Below are positions 32,188-42,073 of a stretch of DNA of 64,000 bases, in pieces; the first letter of the stretch is position 1; each line of letters opens with the position of its first letter. A program made the position numbers and the translations under genes. The stretch comes from PNNG01 sp046291695 (GTDB taxonomy: Bacteria; Bacteroidota; Bacteroidia; UBA7662). A model generated the notes under the pieces. It did no database searches. It was given only the letters and a program-made list of their open reading frames with translations, and was not told the DNA's origin. Location: contig JBKBSO010000011.1 of the NCBI GenBank assembly GCA_046291695.1, forward strand, positions 1 to 64,000, read 5' to 3'.

Positions 32188-34377
32188 TTATTTCCGAACC
32201 ACAAAGCGGCTATGGTGTGCACTTTCCTGGCCCGATAGCCGAAGGAAATACATCCCTGCTGGCAATTCAGATTGTTCAATTTGCAAAGTTTCCATTCCTT
32301 GCAGTCCGTTTACACGCTTATGATACAAGCGCTTTCCTGCCAAATCGAAAATTTCAAGTTGAATCATCTCTGGCCTTTCGAGCTGCAATTCAACCATAAA
32401 GTTTCCGTTGTTGGGATTAGGGTACAACCTATTCACCCTTCCATTACTATTTAGTTCAGCAACCGAAGTACCCGGGCCTGTTTGAGTTTGGAAGCCATGA
32501 ACATCGTTTCTGTTTCGGGGTTGTAATTTCCAGTTCGCGAAATTAAAGGTAAGTATGCCCCGAATGAAGTCGAGTTTCTGACCGGCTGTAAGCGAATCAA
32601 TATTGAAATTTTGACCCAAATCCATGCTCGACAAATTGACTCCTCCCCGGACACGAAGACCACTTGTGGCTAAAGAATCAGGATATATGCTAAACTCACC
32701 GAAGTTACTTGGGGCATCCGGGTTTTGATTTACCACAAATACGTCTTCAAATTCAATAAGCATAGACTCATAGCCTTCTGTATAATTGTACACACGCGCA
32801 ATTACAGAATCAATCGGGATGTTTACTGGAGGATAAGGATTACCAGCTGAAATAAAGTTGTAGGCCAATACCTCCAAGGTGGTAATACCAAAGTCTTCAA
32901 CCACCAGCGCACGGGTAATTTGTATGCTATCACCACGCTGACGAACATCAATATCTGTGGTTCCAAAATTATCCGGACGTAGCATAATGCCCGACATTGG
33001 CCCCAAACCATCCTGGAAAGCGATGCGACCATAATCGGTAGTAGATAAGGTCGACATGATTCGGCCACGAATGTTGAGGCCATCGATGATTTGCCCATCA
33101 TAAATAGAACGACCACTGGCAAAAGGGGTTTCCTGAATTTGAGAAATGGTGTTGATGCCACCATTCACAATACGGAAGACTGAATAGGTAAAAGTAGTAT
33201 CCGGCGTTATCGATACATTATTATCATTATCAATAGCCTTTATAAAGTATTTCACATATTCATTGTTCTGCGTTAGAGCCGATCCAGGAATTACACCAAC
33301 GAATGAATCTACTGCAGCTACTGTCATTGGAACTGAATCGTAAATGTTATTAGTTAAACCAACAGCATAAAACAAACGTACAGTCGACACTGACCCATCA
33401 AGATCTTCCACCTTAGCACCAATCGTTACTGCAGAATTGGTTTCAGGCACAGTTGGGTTAATCCTGATCATGCTTGTGAAGGGAGGAGAGGCAGTAACAG
33501 GGCCTAAATCGCTGGGGATCAGTGGAACGATTTCGTAGCGGGGATATAAAGTGCCAAAATTGGTTTCAGTGATTATACCACGAATGTGTGCAAAAGCTTT
33601 GCCTTGCTGTACAAATACGGGTGCAAAGGGATTTGGAGGGTTTGAAGCAGTAGAAGAAATATTCGGCGGGCGGAAGAAAACAGATACATCACGCACGTTC
33701 ATTTCAGAACCAGAGGCGTCGCGTACCAACCAGCTTATTCGACCACCACCAAAAGTATTTACACCAGTTACGAATACATTAGGAATTTCAACATACATCC
33801 CTTCATATTGTTCTCCGGTTGAAATCTGAATTTTTTGCGGAACAGCCGGGTCAAAGGGATCAAACTGCATGAAAGTGCTTATTTGCAAAGTTTTAGGTAG
33901 CGGTGGTGCAGCAAAACCTACCACTTGGGTAGCCACTGGAATTAAATCAAGTTGCGTTTCGCCAGATATGGCACTCGCATCTTGAAATTCTTGAACTACT
34001 CCGGTACACTCTACTATATTGCCTGGTTGAAAATTGTTGAAAAAATTAGTGACACTTGAATCACCAATGGCAGGAAGTCGCACCAATAACCCTTTCCAAT
34101 TATTGGTAGCATAACCGGCAGTGTCCACTAAATAGGTCCCTTTCCAAGCCCCAGAAGTACTTAGTGCATGGTTTCGCGGATTAAAAATCACCAAGCCACG
34201 TATACGTACCGTGTCTCCCTGATAGCGCGACAAGGTATAGCCGTTGGCTAAGCTGTCGGGATGCACCCACTGGATGGAGTCGATGCTCACCAACGGATAA
34301 GTTTGTGCCTGTGCTTCAGCAGCCACAAAAGCAACTGCCATCAAAAGCATTAAAATTTTCTTCATCACATTTTCCAT
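32188..34377 (-). CDS. T9SS cargo protein with OB-fold-like N-terminal domain
   Basis: 729 aa with a Sec signal peptide (MKKILMLLMAVAFVAAEAQAQ; an ATG 4 codons upstream is also possible). The N-terminal part (about 40-170 in the precursor) looks like an OB-type nucleic-acid/protein-binding fold (TVRIRGLVIFNPRNHA and GNIVECTGVVQEFQ), then about 180-600 of beta-rich sequence with a second such repeat (NIRGRIMSTLSTTDYGRIAF). The C-terminal 80 residues are a type IX secretion sorting domain (NRLYPNPNNGNFMVELQLE ... PAGMYFLRLS). It should be exported to the cell surface. Biological role unknown. Confidence 0.85.
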   Translation of the reverse strand: MENVMKKILMLLMAVAFVAAEAQAQTYPLVSIDSIQWVHPDSLANGYTLSRYQGDTVRIRGLVIFNPRNHALSTSGAWKGTYLVDTAGYATNNWKGLLVRLPAIGDSSVTNFFNNFQPGNIVECTGVVQEFQDASAISGETQLDLIPVATQVVGFAAPPLPKTLQISTFMQFDPFDPAVPQKIQISTGEQYEGMYVEIPNVFVTGVNTFGGGRISWLVRDASGSEMNVRDVSVFFRPPNISSTASNPPNPFAPVFVQQGKAFAHIRGIITETNFGTLYPRYEIVPLIPSDLGPVTASPPFTSMIRINPTVPETNSAVTIGAKVEDLDGSVSTVRLFYAVGLTNNIYDSVPMTVAAVDSFVGVIPGSALTQNNEYVKYFIKAIDNDNNVSITPDTTFTYSVFRIVNGGINTISQIQETPFASGRSIYDGQIIDGLNIRGRIMSTLSTTDYGRIAFQDGLGPMSGIMLRPDNFGTTDIDVRQRGDSIQITRALVVEDFGITTLEVLAYNFISAGNPYPPVNIPIDSVIARVYNYTEGYESMLIEFEDVFVVNQNPDAPSNFGEFSIYPDSLATSGLRVRGGVNLSSMDLGQNFNIDSLTAGQKLDFIRGILTFNFANWKLQPRNRNDVHGFQTQTGPGTSVAELNSNGRVNRLYPNPNNGNFMVELQLERPEMIQLEIFDLAGKRLYHKRVNGLQGMETLQIEQSELPAGMYFLRLSGQESAHHSRFVVRK

Positions 34378-34542
34378 TTACGGTGCAAAAGTAAGACGAA
34401 ATCTGTTCACTGTCACAAGTCTTCGGATTAAGCCTTTATTAAGTTGCTTTTAACTGTTAAGTTTTACACATTCAGCACCAAACCTCTTGGCATTTTGGCA
34501 CTTGATATTTATCTTCACGTCCCACCTAAAATTGTAAAGCTT

Positions 34543-34734
34543 ATGAAACAAATGCTGAGTTTTGTACAACAAGTACTAACCAAAGTAAGCTTCGACAAAG
34601 AGCTGTTCCGTAAAGAGCTAAAAAAGGGACTTCGTTGGATTAGTCCCGGAGAAAGAGCGCTCCTACTTACCTGGTGCCTGGCGAATTTTGGCCAAACCCA
34701 CCAGGACGTAATCAAGGAAGTTTTCAGGCTCTGA
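34543..34734 (+). CDS. Conserved-looking small protein, 63 aa
   Basis: 63 aa from the ATG at 34543. It is basic, with KVSFDKELFRKELKKGLRW in the middle and a Trp/Cys motif near the end (LTWCLANFGQTH). No signal peptide or membrane segment. I do not recognise a named family. It stands alone on the plus strand between two minus-strand T9SS genes, with its own terminator, which favours a real gene. The upstream in-frame extension to 34444 is not protein-like. Confidence 0.6.
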   Translation: MKQMLSFVQQVLTKVSFDKELFRKELKKGLRWISPGERALLLTWCLANFGQTHQDVIKEVFRL

Positions 34735-34759
34735 AAGGTTTAGGTACTACCTGAAAAAT

Positions 34760-34783
34760 AAGGCCACCCAATTGGGTGGCCTT
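34760..34783. terminator. Bidirectional terminator
   Basis: AAGGCCACCC-AATT-GGGTGGCCTT is a perfect 24-nt palindrome between the convergent small gene and the giant T9SS gene, flanked by A and T runs. Confidence 0.85.
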
Positions 34784-34801
34784 TTTCATTCAACAACATC
34801 C

Positions 34802-37800
34802 TTAATCGACTTTTGACCATTTGGCCTGAGAAGTCCTGCCATCCTGGAAAAATACCTTAATAAAGTATTGTCCGGGACGAAGTACATCAGCAGGTAATTT
34901 AAGATCGGTATAAGCCGATTCCCAAACCAGTGTTTGCAGCAATCGTCCTTCGGCACTGAATACTTCTACACGTGCCGGACCATAATCAGCCAATTGACGC
35001 AAGAATGCCTGATCTGAAGATGGGTTAGGGTAAACACTCACCCGAGGCTGGTCTACAGCAGCTTCATCCATCCTGAAAGGCTGCCACAAACGGTTCGGCC
35101 GACGCATTTCTGGCAAAAGCTGAGCGCAAGTTTTACGCATCTCTTCGAACATTGCGGCATCAATCTCTTCCTGAATGAGCTCGGCTTCAAGTTCACAAAC
35201 ACAATCCCAATAGGTGGCCTGGAAGTAGATGTCTTCACTCATCGGAGCAGAAGCCATGATAGCGCCTAATTCCTCACGAGCCTGCATATAATATTCACCC
35301 GTCCGGTACGCATGCGCTTTACGCATCCAAAGTTGTTCCTCGTCTTGCAACCAAAGTGCCTTTCCTAAATCCGAACGATAATTCAACTCATCGATTACCC
35401 ATCCCAGTTCAGCACTCACAGGGAAATCGTTATCAGCCCGGGCCGATTCCAATAAACCGAAGCGATAAGCATTTGAAAGTGCCTCAAGCATTTTATCCAT
35501 GCCAATTTCCAGCGCGATCTTTTCGTATCGGCTCAAGGCCAGAAGGTTTTCATCCCTTACTGCTTCAAAAATTTGATTGAATAAGCTCAAAGCTTCCAAA
35601 TCGTAGTAGATACCGTTGAAATCATCTTTAGTGACTTGCTGAATGGCCATACCTAGAGCTTGAGCCAAGCTTACACTCTGGCCATTCACGGGCACCTCAA
35701 TAACTGAATACAAGTTGTTGAGGATATAATCTTCAAATCCTGCATTGGCTACGCTGAGGCAGTAACCAGGAATAGTGCTCATGAAGGTCCAGTCTACGGG
35801 TGACACCGTCACACCATCCCAATCTTCCAAATCCATTGGCAGCTGTTGACCAACAAATGGCATTTTGTTGTTGGCAACACTTATTCCATATGTTACTGGC
35901 ATTGTAGGCAAGGGGATCAGATAATTCATGGCAATACCGTTAAAGTCCCCTACCAAATACCAATTGCTGCCGGTAAAGTCGTTATAGCCATTGTGCAAGT
36001 ACAGATTTTGCATATCCTCAACATATATAGCCACATCATTATGCAAGAATCGGTTACGTGACTGCCCACCAAACAACACCTGAGTATTGCCTGCATATAT
36101 AGCCGTGGTATTGAAGTTGAATGCAGAACAATATGCCTTAAGCTGTAAATCACCAAAGCTCTTTACACCCAACGAATTGCTGTCGGTGCTAGACTCAATG
36201 AATTCCAGCCGTGCACCATCCTGCCCCATTATGTCGTAAGCCGTGGTATTCTGTGCAGCGCGTGTATGTTGCACCTTGCTTACCCCTTCTATGTCGTAAG
36301 CATGCCAGAAGGTACCATTCATGCGACCAAGACAATGGTTCAAATTTACCGCCTTGCCATGCGTTACCAAGCCTTGAGTATTGTTGTTTAAGTGTACTTG
36401 CACCAGGTTTAATGGCGATTGGTAGGTAATCAAGAAGGCCGTAATACCTTGATTAGCATTATTAACTTCCATGTTCTTCAACACCATTTGCGGTTGACCG
36501 TGCACTACTAAACCATTGTGACGAAACTGTTGGTTACCCGTGATCAGAACATTCTCAAGATGAACCGGACCATGGAAATTCATTCGGGCATTCTGACGTT
36601 GGTAAATACGACCGTTGGTGATTTTCACCCGATCATTGGTCTGACCCAAGCGCCACTCCCCTATTACTTCAACCAATTTATTTGAACGACCAGTTCCATT
36701 TAACTCAATTCGAGCGCCACTACCAAATACCCAACTTGGCGAAAGTGCATTGAGCTGCTGGGTGCTGCCTTGATTAATCCGGATAAATCCTGTTCCACTA
36801 AAGCTGAAACGCGCCGTATCTATCAAAACCACCCGACCACGGATTTCCAAAATTGCCGAATCACCCAGCAACTGAATCTGTGCCTCAGGATGCACAATAA
36901 GCTCCGCACCTTCTTCTATGATTAAGGTACTGCCATTATTCACGGTTAGCACTGAAGACGGGTGCAAAATCAAGCTACTGTTAGTCCGGAAGTGTACTTC
37001 AGCCACACGCTGATCGCCTTGAACTACTTCACCCAAGGTCATAGCACCTCCTCCTTCCACGTTAACCAAAACCGGGGCGCATGTATATTCAATGGTTTTG
37101 GTAATCAACTTGGAATTTGGAGCCGTGGTATTGGCATAGTTCATGCCTTGCACCGGAAATGAATACAAGAGCTGATCGCTGCCATTGAATTTTAAGTTTC
37201 CGCCTGTTTTGATATCCCAGGAATAAACTTCAATATCGGCATTCAGCGGTTGGTTCGCTCTAACTGCATTGCTAGGTAAGCCAACCACAATCTCATTGCC
37301 TAGAGTACGATTATGAATAATACTACTGGACACACTGGTAAGCTGTGACAATCGCAAATCATTCATAATAGGTAGGTTAACAGTAACATGTTTTCGATTA
37401 GTTTGAGCCCATTCTCCTGAACCTGTGGTGATTACCTCAAAAAAGAGAAACGGATCGGAAGCCTCTAAGGTTATTGTGCTAAGATTCGTCATAATATCCA
37501 TATTTAAGGCTATTGAACTTACCGTAGTCACAGAGGTAAATTGCTCATGAAAGAGATTTTTAGTCAAAAACCCAGAATTAAATTCCTTTTCAGATGATTG
37601 AAAATCCCCTGGCGCATAATCAACGCCCAGCGTTGGAAAATTAGCATTCAATACAAAACTACCGCTAACGTTAGCACTTATGTTATTATTGAACTTAGCA
37701 CTCAACAAGGTATGCGTTGCTAGTGATTTTTGAGCAATGCGTACTGCAGCAGCTGCATAAATGGCCGGTGCTGAGGCTGGGTTCGCTGCGCCAGCTGCAA

Positions 37801-39841
37801 TTGCAGCTTTGGCGGTTCTTATCACTTCCCTAGCTCCTTTATAATAGGTTACATAATTAGAACTTACATCGGCAAAATTAAGCCACACAGGCCGGCCTCC
37901 TTTGTAATAAGTCTGTCCACTTGGTAAAGCAGGACTATGAGGCAGCACGAATCCCTCAGTGCGAAGTAAAAACATGCCATTAACACCAGCACTTCTGTAA
38001 CTCCTCATATTAACCGGAAGCGGAAAAGCATTAGGGGCCCAAACCTCTCTGCTTACAAAAAACATCTGATCTCCGGGCTGAATGTAGGCAGCTTGTAATG
38101 CTTCAGACACCTTTTGTGTTTCACCAAGCAAACTACCATTCGAAACCGCAATTTTCCGTGTTTCCTGAGGATGACCGATAGCATCCAAATAACTCATCAA
38201 ACTTTGGTGCTCCTGAAGGGCTGAAGTTTCTGCATGATAAATCAACATCTGACGTGCTGCAGGACTATTTAAGATATAGTCATATTGTTCTTTTTCTTCA
38301 TTGAAGATTCCTAGAAAGTTTAAGCGGCCTCCCAAATCTTTTAAGCCCGACTGAATAGCGAGTGGTATGTTAGCTCCTTTATGAGGACTGGCATAGGTAG
38401 TGAAAAGTCTCACGTTATGACAGCAATTAACCCTTTCCATTTCCCTTAGAGCAACTCTTGAAATGAGGCCACCCATGCTCGCCCCTACCAATTCTACAGT
38501 TTGACCTGGATTATTTACATTTAAAGTAACGTTGAGCTCGTGTAAGATGCGTGCAAAAGCAATGGCATTTGACTCAATACGCGCATGATTGGTCCAAAAA
38601 TCGACAAATACCACATCGTAGCCAGATTTTAAGAGTGAATCAACAAAATCCGTCAAAGGCTCCATATGTTCATTTCCCGGGCCATAATAACCCGCGCTTA
38701 TATTTGACCAGGTCAAATTACCAAAACCATTAGCGCTTGCTTCTACCCTATTATTGTCATTTTTATCATAGGAGGATGATTCAAAACCCTCGACCAAAAC
38801 AAAGGGTTTCCTCAATTGATTATTGTTTGCAGAGGCATACTTGATGAATGCGTATGCTTCTCCTGCAGGCACATCCAAATTGAGGTCACAAGGTAAATTT
38901 TGCCCCCCGATAATATTGTTAGGCCCACCCAATCTGCGAAAAGCCACATTAATTCGGGTTACAGCGGGCATATGCGTAACCACATGGTTGTCGCCATTTA
39001 ACAAACGTGCTTTTAGGAAGATAGTGGCATTAGCAGCATAGGTAATGGAATATGTTTGATTTGGGAGTACCGTCTGAAATCCATTGCCATCCCCAAAATC
39101 GAGCTGCAAGGTATATCCCTGGTAGTTACCAAAGTATAATTTTTGCGGAATGCGGAAGCTAATCGGTTGTCCCGGATCAGCAAAAATCACCTCATCGAAA
39201 CTGGCGAGCATAAAAAAGTCGCGTGCGACTGACCAGCGGGCAAGGGTTTCCTGATTATTGAAGTAGATGAAGGTGTCAATAATCATGATGCTTGAAGGAT
39301 CATTGGGGTCGAGTTGCAGCGTATCGATCACTCGCATGCTGTCTAATCCCAATTTGTAGCGATCAATATCCTCATCGTAATATACATACAGGCTATCGAA
39401 AGCATCATCTGCAATTTCGCGATGCGGCAAGTTCATTACGCCCAATATCACGTCGACTTCCCTAATCCGCTGCTGCCAGGGAGCCAGGTAATTTTGTCCA
39501 TAACCAAAACGCTCTGCCATTGGCCTTAAGGTATCCGGACTCAGCCCCAGCCAGGTCTGCTGGTAATTGGCATGATAAAACAGCCTGTAGTAGTCAATAA
39601 ATGTTCGTGTCCGGGCAGTATCCTGCTGGCTGTAATTAAACAAATCGGGATCAAAAACATTTTTTTGACGAAATAAACTCAATGGACTCCTATCGATCAA
39701 AATCCCCTCTGGCACAAAAGGTTCCAGCAGACTGTAGCGATCGATATGATCTTGTGCAAGCTGTGTCTGAGCGCTTGCCCCGAGGCACATACACAGCACT
39801 ATGCTGCATATAACTGCCAATTGTGTAAATTTGTAAAACAT
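34802..39841 (-). CDS. Giant T9SS cargo protein with lipase-like domain (1679 aa)
   Basis: The real start is probably the ATG at 39841; an in-frame ATG at 39874 would place 11 more residues before the signal peptide (MFYKFTQLAVICSIVLCMCLG...). An alpha/beta-hydrolase-like domain lies at about 345-620: oxyanion region VEGFESSSYD, and a nucleophile elbow GASMGG with S455. It resembles PGAP1/lipase-like esterases. After it comes a long repeat-rich stretch (about 850-1300) with the look of a right-handed beta helix (NNGSTLIIEEGAEL, MNFHGPVHLENV, RNRFLHNDVAI). The C-terminal 85 residues are a T9SS sorting domain (SVYPNPSSDQAFLRQL ... LRPGQYFIKVF). It should be a surface-exposed enzyme; the substrate is unknown. 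Two paralogous lipoproteins are encoded directly upstream. Confidence 0.8.
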   Translation of the reverse strand: MFYKFTQLAVICSIVLCMCLGASAQTQLAQDHIDRYSLLEPFVPEGILIDRSPLSLFRQKNVFDPDLFNYSQQDTARTRTFIDYYRLFYHANYQQTWLGLSPDTLRPMAERFGYGQNYLAPWQQRIREVDVILGVMNLPHREIADDAFDSLYVYYDEDIDRYKLGLDSMRVIDTLQLDPNDPSSIMIIDTFIYFNNQETLARWSVARDFFMLASFDEVIFADPGQPISFRIPQKLYFGNYQGYTLQLDFGDGNGFQTVLPNQTYSITYAANATIFLKARLLNGDNHVVTHMPAVTRINVAFRRLGGPNNIIGGQNLPCDLNLDVPAGEAYAFIKYASANNNQLRKPFVLVEGFESSSYDKNDNNRVEASANGFGNLTWSNISAGYYGPGNEHMEPLTDFVDSLLKSGYDVVFVDFWTNHARIESNAIAFARILHELNVTLNVNNPGQTVELVGASMGGLISRVALREMERVNCCHNVRLFTTYASPHKGANIPLAIQSGLKDLGGRLNFLGIFNEEKEQYDYILNSPAARQMLIYHAETSALQEHQSLMSYLDAIGHPQETRKIAVSNGSLLGETQKVSEALQAAYIQPGDQMFFVSREVWAPNAFPLPVNMRSYRSAGVNGMFLLRTEGFVLPHSPALPSGQTYYKGGRPVWLNFADVSSNYVTYYKGAREVIRTAKAAIAAGAANPASAPAIYAAAAVRIAQKSLATHTLLSAKFNNNISANVSGSFVLNANFPTLGVDYAPGDFQSSEKEFNSGFLTKNLFHEQFTSVTTVSSIALNMDIMTNLSTITLEASDPFLFFEVITTGSGEWAQTNRKHVTVNLPIMNDLRLSQLTSVSSSIIHNRTLGNEIVVGLPSNAVRANQPLNADIEVYSWDIKTGGNLKFNGSDQLLYSFPVQGMNYANTTAPNSKLITKTIEYTCAPVLVNVEGGGAMTLGEVVQGDQRVAEVHFRTNSSLILHPSSVLTVNNGSTLIIEEGAELIVHPEAQIQLLGDSAILEIRGRVVLIDTARFSFSGTGFIRINQGSTQQLNALSPSWVFGSGARIELNGTGRSNKLVEVIGEWRLGQTNDRVKITNGRIYQRQNARMNFHGPVHLENVLITGNQQFRHNGLVVHGQPQMVLKNMEVNNANQGITAFLITYQSPLNLVQVHLNNNTQGLVTHGKAVNLNHCLGRMNGTFWHAYDIEGVSKVQHTRAAQNTTAYDIMGQDGARLEFIESSTDSNSLGVKSFGDLQLKAYCSAFNFNTTAIYAGNTQVLFGGQSRNRFLHNDVAIYVEDMQNLYLHNGYNDFTGSNWYLVGDFNGIAMNYLIPLPTMPVTYGISVANNKMPFVGQQLPMDLEDWDGVTVSPVDWTFMSTIPGYCLSVANAGFEDYILNNLYSVIEVPVNGQSVSLAQALGMAIQQVTKDDFNGIYYDLEALSLFNQIFEAVRDENLLALSRYEKIALEIGMDKMLEALSNAYRFGLLESARADNDFPVSAELGWVIDELNYRSDLGKALWLQDEEQLWMRKAHAYRTGEYYMQAREELGAIMASAPMSEDIYFQATYWDCVCELEAELIQEEIDAAMFEEMRKTCAQLLPEMRRPNRLWQPFRMDEAAVDQPRVSVYPNPSSDQAFLRQLADYGPARVEVFSAEGRLLQTLVWESAYTDLKLPADVLRPGQYFIKVFFQDGRTSQAKWSKVD

Positions 39842-39881
39842 AATGTATGGATTTGGAGTGAAACATGGATCCATATGGTGT

Positions 39882-39905
39882 ACAGCCCCACTGCCATGGG
39901 GCTGT
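39882..39905 (-). promoter_or_regulatory. Hairpin between lipoprotein and giant T9SS gene
   Basis: ACAGCCCCA and TGGGGCTGT pair over 9 bp with a 6-nt loop, in the 68-nt gap. A T run follows only on the opposite strand, so it is not a normal terminator for the minus-strand genes. It could attenuate expression of the giant protein or stabilise the upstream mRNA. Confidence 0.45.
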
Positions 39906-39909
39906 TTTA

Positions 39910-40635
39910 TTATTCGGGCACGAAAGTATAAAAGGCCGTGTCATTCACGGGAATGTATACCTTGGTACGAAAATGTATCAAAACTTCATTTCTAAAATAA
40001 GAAGCAAAAACATCTGCACTATCGTAAGCTGGTTGCCGCGTCAAGCGACTTTGCAACCGATTACCTTCGTATGGCCTATATAATCCATTCACCAGAATTG
40101 AAATATGATCGTCAGGTGAGCCATGCCGGTTGTCAACGGTGAGTCGAAGCCAGCCCTCTGGATCAAATTCCAGAACCAGGTTATTATGTTCGGCACTGTA
40201 CAAGGCGACCCTATTTTCTCCTAAAAAATGGGCATCTGGCGCTCCTAAACACTGAACAAAATAATTTTCTGGAGCAAAGCGAAGTTGCTCACTTATGTTA
40301 AAATCAGCTAGTTCGTCACAATAAAACTCCCGGATCATTTTGGCACCCTCCCAACCGTGCTGATTATACACCTTTTCGAAAAGCCCAATTTTCACCGGTT
40401 TGGTGTTTATATTTTGGTTGGTTCCCTTGGTAACCAAACGCCCTTGAATAACGGTCGGTGGGATGTCGTTGGATTTGGAGCAGGCTGACAATAGCAATGC
40501 CAAGCAACCAAATATCATAATCAAAGTACTTGTACCTACCCGAAATTTAGCTTGCAAATGATGAATCATATTGCGAAAAGATGTCGTGTTCAGGCTATCG
40601 ACATTTGATGAGGATGCTGTTTGAAGGTTTTTCAT
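39910..40635 (-). CDS. Lipoprotein of unknown function (paralogue 1)
   Basis: About 241 aa from the ATG at 40635. The hydrophobic segment ends in the lipobox LSAC (about residue 51), behind an unusually long, polar N-terminal tail; an internal ATG at 40569 would give a shorter one. After it the mature part begins with IQGRLVTKGTNQNINTKPVKIGLFEK, shared in pattern with the neighbour, then a region ending FYCDE, and ends near LRLTVDNRHG. The fold looks like a carboxypeptidase-regulatory or transthyretin-like beta domain; this is only suggested. It is 30 nt after the second paralogue and 68 nt before the giant T9SS gene. Confidence 0.65.
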   Translation of the reverse strand: MKNLQTASSSNVDSLNTTSFRNMIHHLQAKFRVGTSTLIMIFGCLALLLSACSKSNDIPPTVIQGRLVTKGTNQNINTKPVKIGLFEKVYNQHGWEGAKMIREFYCDELADFNISEQLRFAPENYFVQCLGAPDAHFLGENRVALYSAEHNNLVLEFDPEGWLRLTVDNRHGSPDDHISILVNGLYRPYEGNRLQSRLTRQPAYDSADVFASYFRNEVLIHFRTKVYIPVNDTAFYTFVPE

Positions 40636-40667
40636 CACAATAGGGTTTTGACTTAATTAAAGCATAC

Positions 40668-41408
40668 TTAAGGTTCGTAAGGTTTAGGGGTATACACCAT
40701 GTGCAGGGTGTCCCAAGCTGGTAATAGGAGCCTGATGCGCTCAGTTCGGAATGGGTCATACCTGTGATCCTCCATAATAAGAATCAAACTATCTTCACCG
40801 GGTGCCTGAAAAACATCTCGATTGGCAGTAGCGCCAAAGTACCTTCTAATATTAAACCCAAAAATGTACGCAAACTTGTCTGTAGAATTCCCTTCAGAAT
40901 TATCTATGGTCAAATCCAGCCATGAGGTGGGATGCGCATACAAATTCACTTCATTTTTATCGCGGCTGTAAAGGTCTGCTTGTTCGTAAATCAAATAGTG
41001 ATTATCAGGTTCCTCAAGAAGTTTTACAAAATACCTGTGTGGATTTTGCTCCAGTTTGTGCTGAATCGCATAGCTTCCATCCGGCTCACAATAAAATTCG
41101 TGAATCAAAACTTCTGCACTTGGCGTCAAAAAACCTTTGGTCGGCACCCTTTCATACAAACCCATCCGAAGAGGTCGGGAGGTCGCTACCTGATTTGTTC
41201 CCAGGGTGAGGACTTGCCCTTGAATACTGGCGATATAGGACTTGTCTTTACTACAAGCATTCAGCAAAAATGCCAATGCCAGTGAAAGTAAGAGCAAGAA
41301 GAATGTAGGAAACCGGCGGGGTGGTCGGTTAAAAAAAGCCCCTTCTCTTTTAATGAGTGTGCGAACCGCTACGATCCACACACTCCCGTGCAAGTTAATC
41401 GTTTCCAT
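40668..41408 (-). CDS. Lipoprotein of unknown function (paralogue 2)
   Basis: About 246 aa from the ATG at 41408; upstream in-frame starts reach 41510 but the added sequence is unremarkable. A long N-terminal tail precedes the hydrophobic segment and lipobox LNAC (about residue 52). The mature part copies paralogue 1 in order: IQGQVLTLGTNQ, RPLRMGLYERV, IHEFYCEPDGSY, YFVKLLEEPDNHY and WLDLTIDNSEGNS. The two are clearly duplicates that have diverged. Likely outer-membrane or periplasmic, in a set with the giant T9SS protein. Function unknown. Confidence 0.7.
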   Translation of the reverse strand: METINLHGSVWIVAVRTLIKREGAFFNRPPRRFPTFFLLLLSLALAFLLNACSKDKSYIASIQGQVLTLGTNQVATSRPLRMGLYERVPTKGFLTPSAEVLIHEFYCEPDGSYAIQHKLEQNPHRYFVKLLEEPDNHYLIYEQADLYSRDKNEVNLYAHPTSWLDLTIDNSEGNSTDKFAYIFGFNIRRYFGATANRDVFQAPGEDSLILIMEDHRYDPFRTERIRLLLPAWDTLHMVYTPKPYEP

Positions 41409-41549
41409 GCTGTTAGCTTTGTTATTCGAAAGTAATAAGTCCAAACGAATTCTCCAACACCGTTTGTTATATTGCGTGGTTTGCGCTAATCTTTGCGCCA
41501 TTTTTATCAATAGCTCTCCACTAGATCAAAATAAATACTTTAACTGGCT

Positions 41550-41564
41550 TGCATATTATATGCA
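41550..41564. promoter_or_regulatory. 15-bp palindrome, candidate MarR operator
   Basis: TGCATATTATATGCA is a perfect palindrome around a central T, 33 nt before the marR start. MarR proteins typically bind such sites and repress their own operon; this fits repression of the beta-oxidation genes. Binding is inferred. Confidence 0.6.
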
Positions 41565-41596
41565 GGCATAGTATATTGAGCGACGAAATCAAGCTT

Positions 41597-42073
41597 ATGA
41601 GTAAAAAGAAACGTACAGTATGCTTTGACACCAAAATCAGCTGGTTAAATATTGCTCGCATGTACAATGCCGAAGCTGAGCAATATGGGCTCAGTGTATC
41701 GGCTGCATTCCTGCTGTTACACCTGAATGACGAAGGCACTCAAGTAACCCAATTGGCGCCGCTTTTGGGCATGGAGGCCTCAAGTATGACGCGTATCCTT
41801 AATAATATAGAAGAGCGTGGGTGGATTGAACGCCGTCGTTTCAATAATAATGATCGGCGGGCTGTAAAAATCTTCCTTACCCCATCCGGCATTGAAGCGC
41901 GTGAAATCGCAAAAGAAAAAGTCCGCCATTTCAATAAAAAAGTGCAAGAACACACCAAGCCCGATGATCTTGATGCCTTCTTCCGGGTCATCGATACCAT
42001 GAACGACCTCATCAGCAACAATCAGATATTCGAAACCTCAAACAGCTCCGTATATAATGAAACGAATCATTAA
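41597..42073 (+). CDS. MarR-family transcriptional regulator
   Basis: 158 aa from the ATG at 41597; an in-frame ATG at 41549 is upstream of the palindrome region and less likely. Winged helix-turn-helix pattern: VTQLAPLLGMEASSMTRILNNIEERGWIERR and NNDRRAVKIFLT (about 60-110). MarR proteins commonly answer to small aromatic or fatty-acid-derived ligands. The stop overlaps the start of fadN by 17 nt, so it is co-transcribed with the fatty-acid operon and is its probable repressor. Confidence 0.88.
   Translation: MSKKKRTVCFDTKISWLNIARMYNAEAEQYGLSVSAAFLLLHLNDEGTQVTQLAPLLGMEASSMTRILNNIEERGWIERRRFNNNDRRAVKIFLTPSGIEAREIAKEKVRHFNKKVQEHTKPDDLDAFFRVIDTMNDLISNNQIFETSNSSVYNETNH

Noticed and set aside
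39882..39905. Terminator for the lipoprotein gene
   Set aside because: The hairpin is sound but the T run lies on the opposite strand, so it would not terminate the minus-strand transcript.
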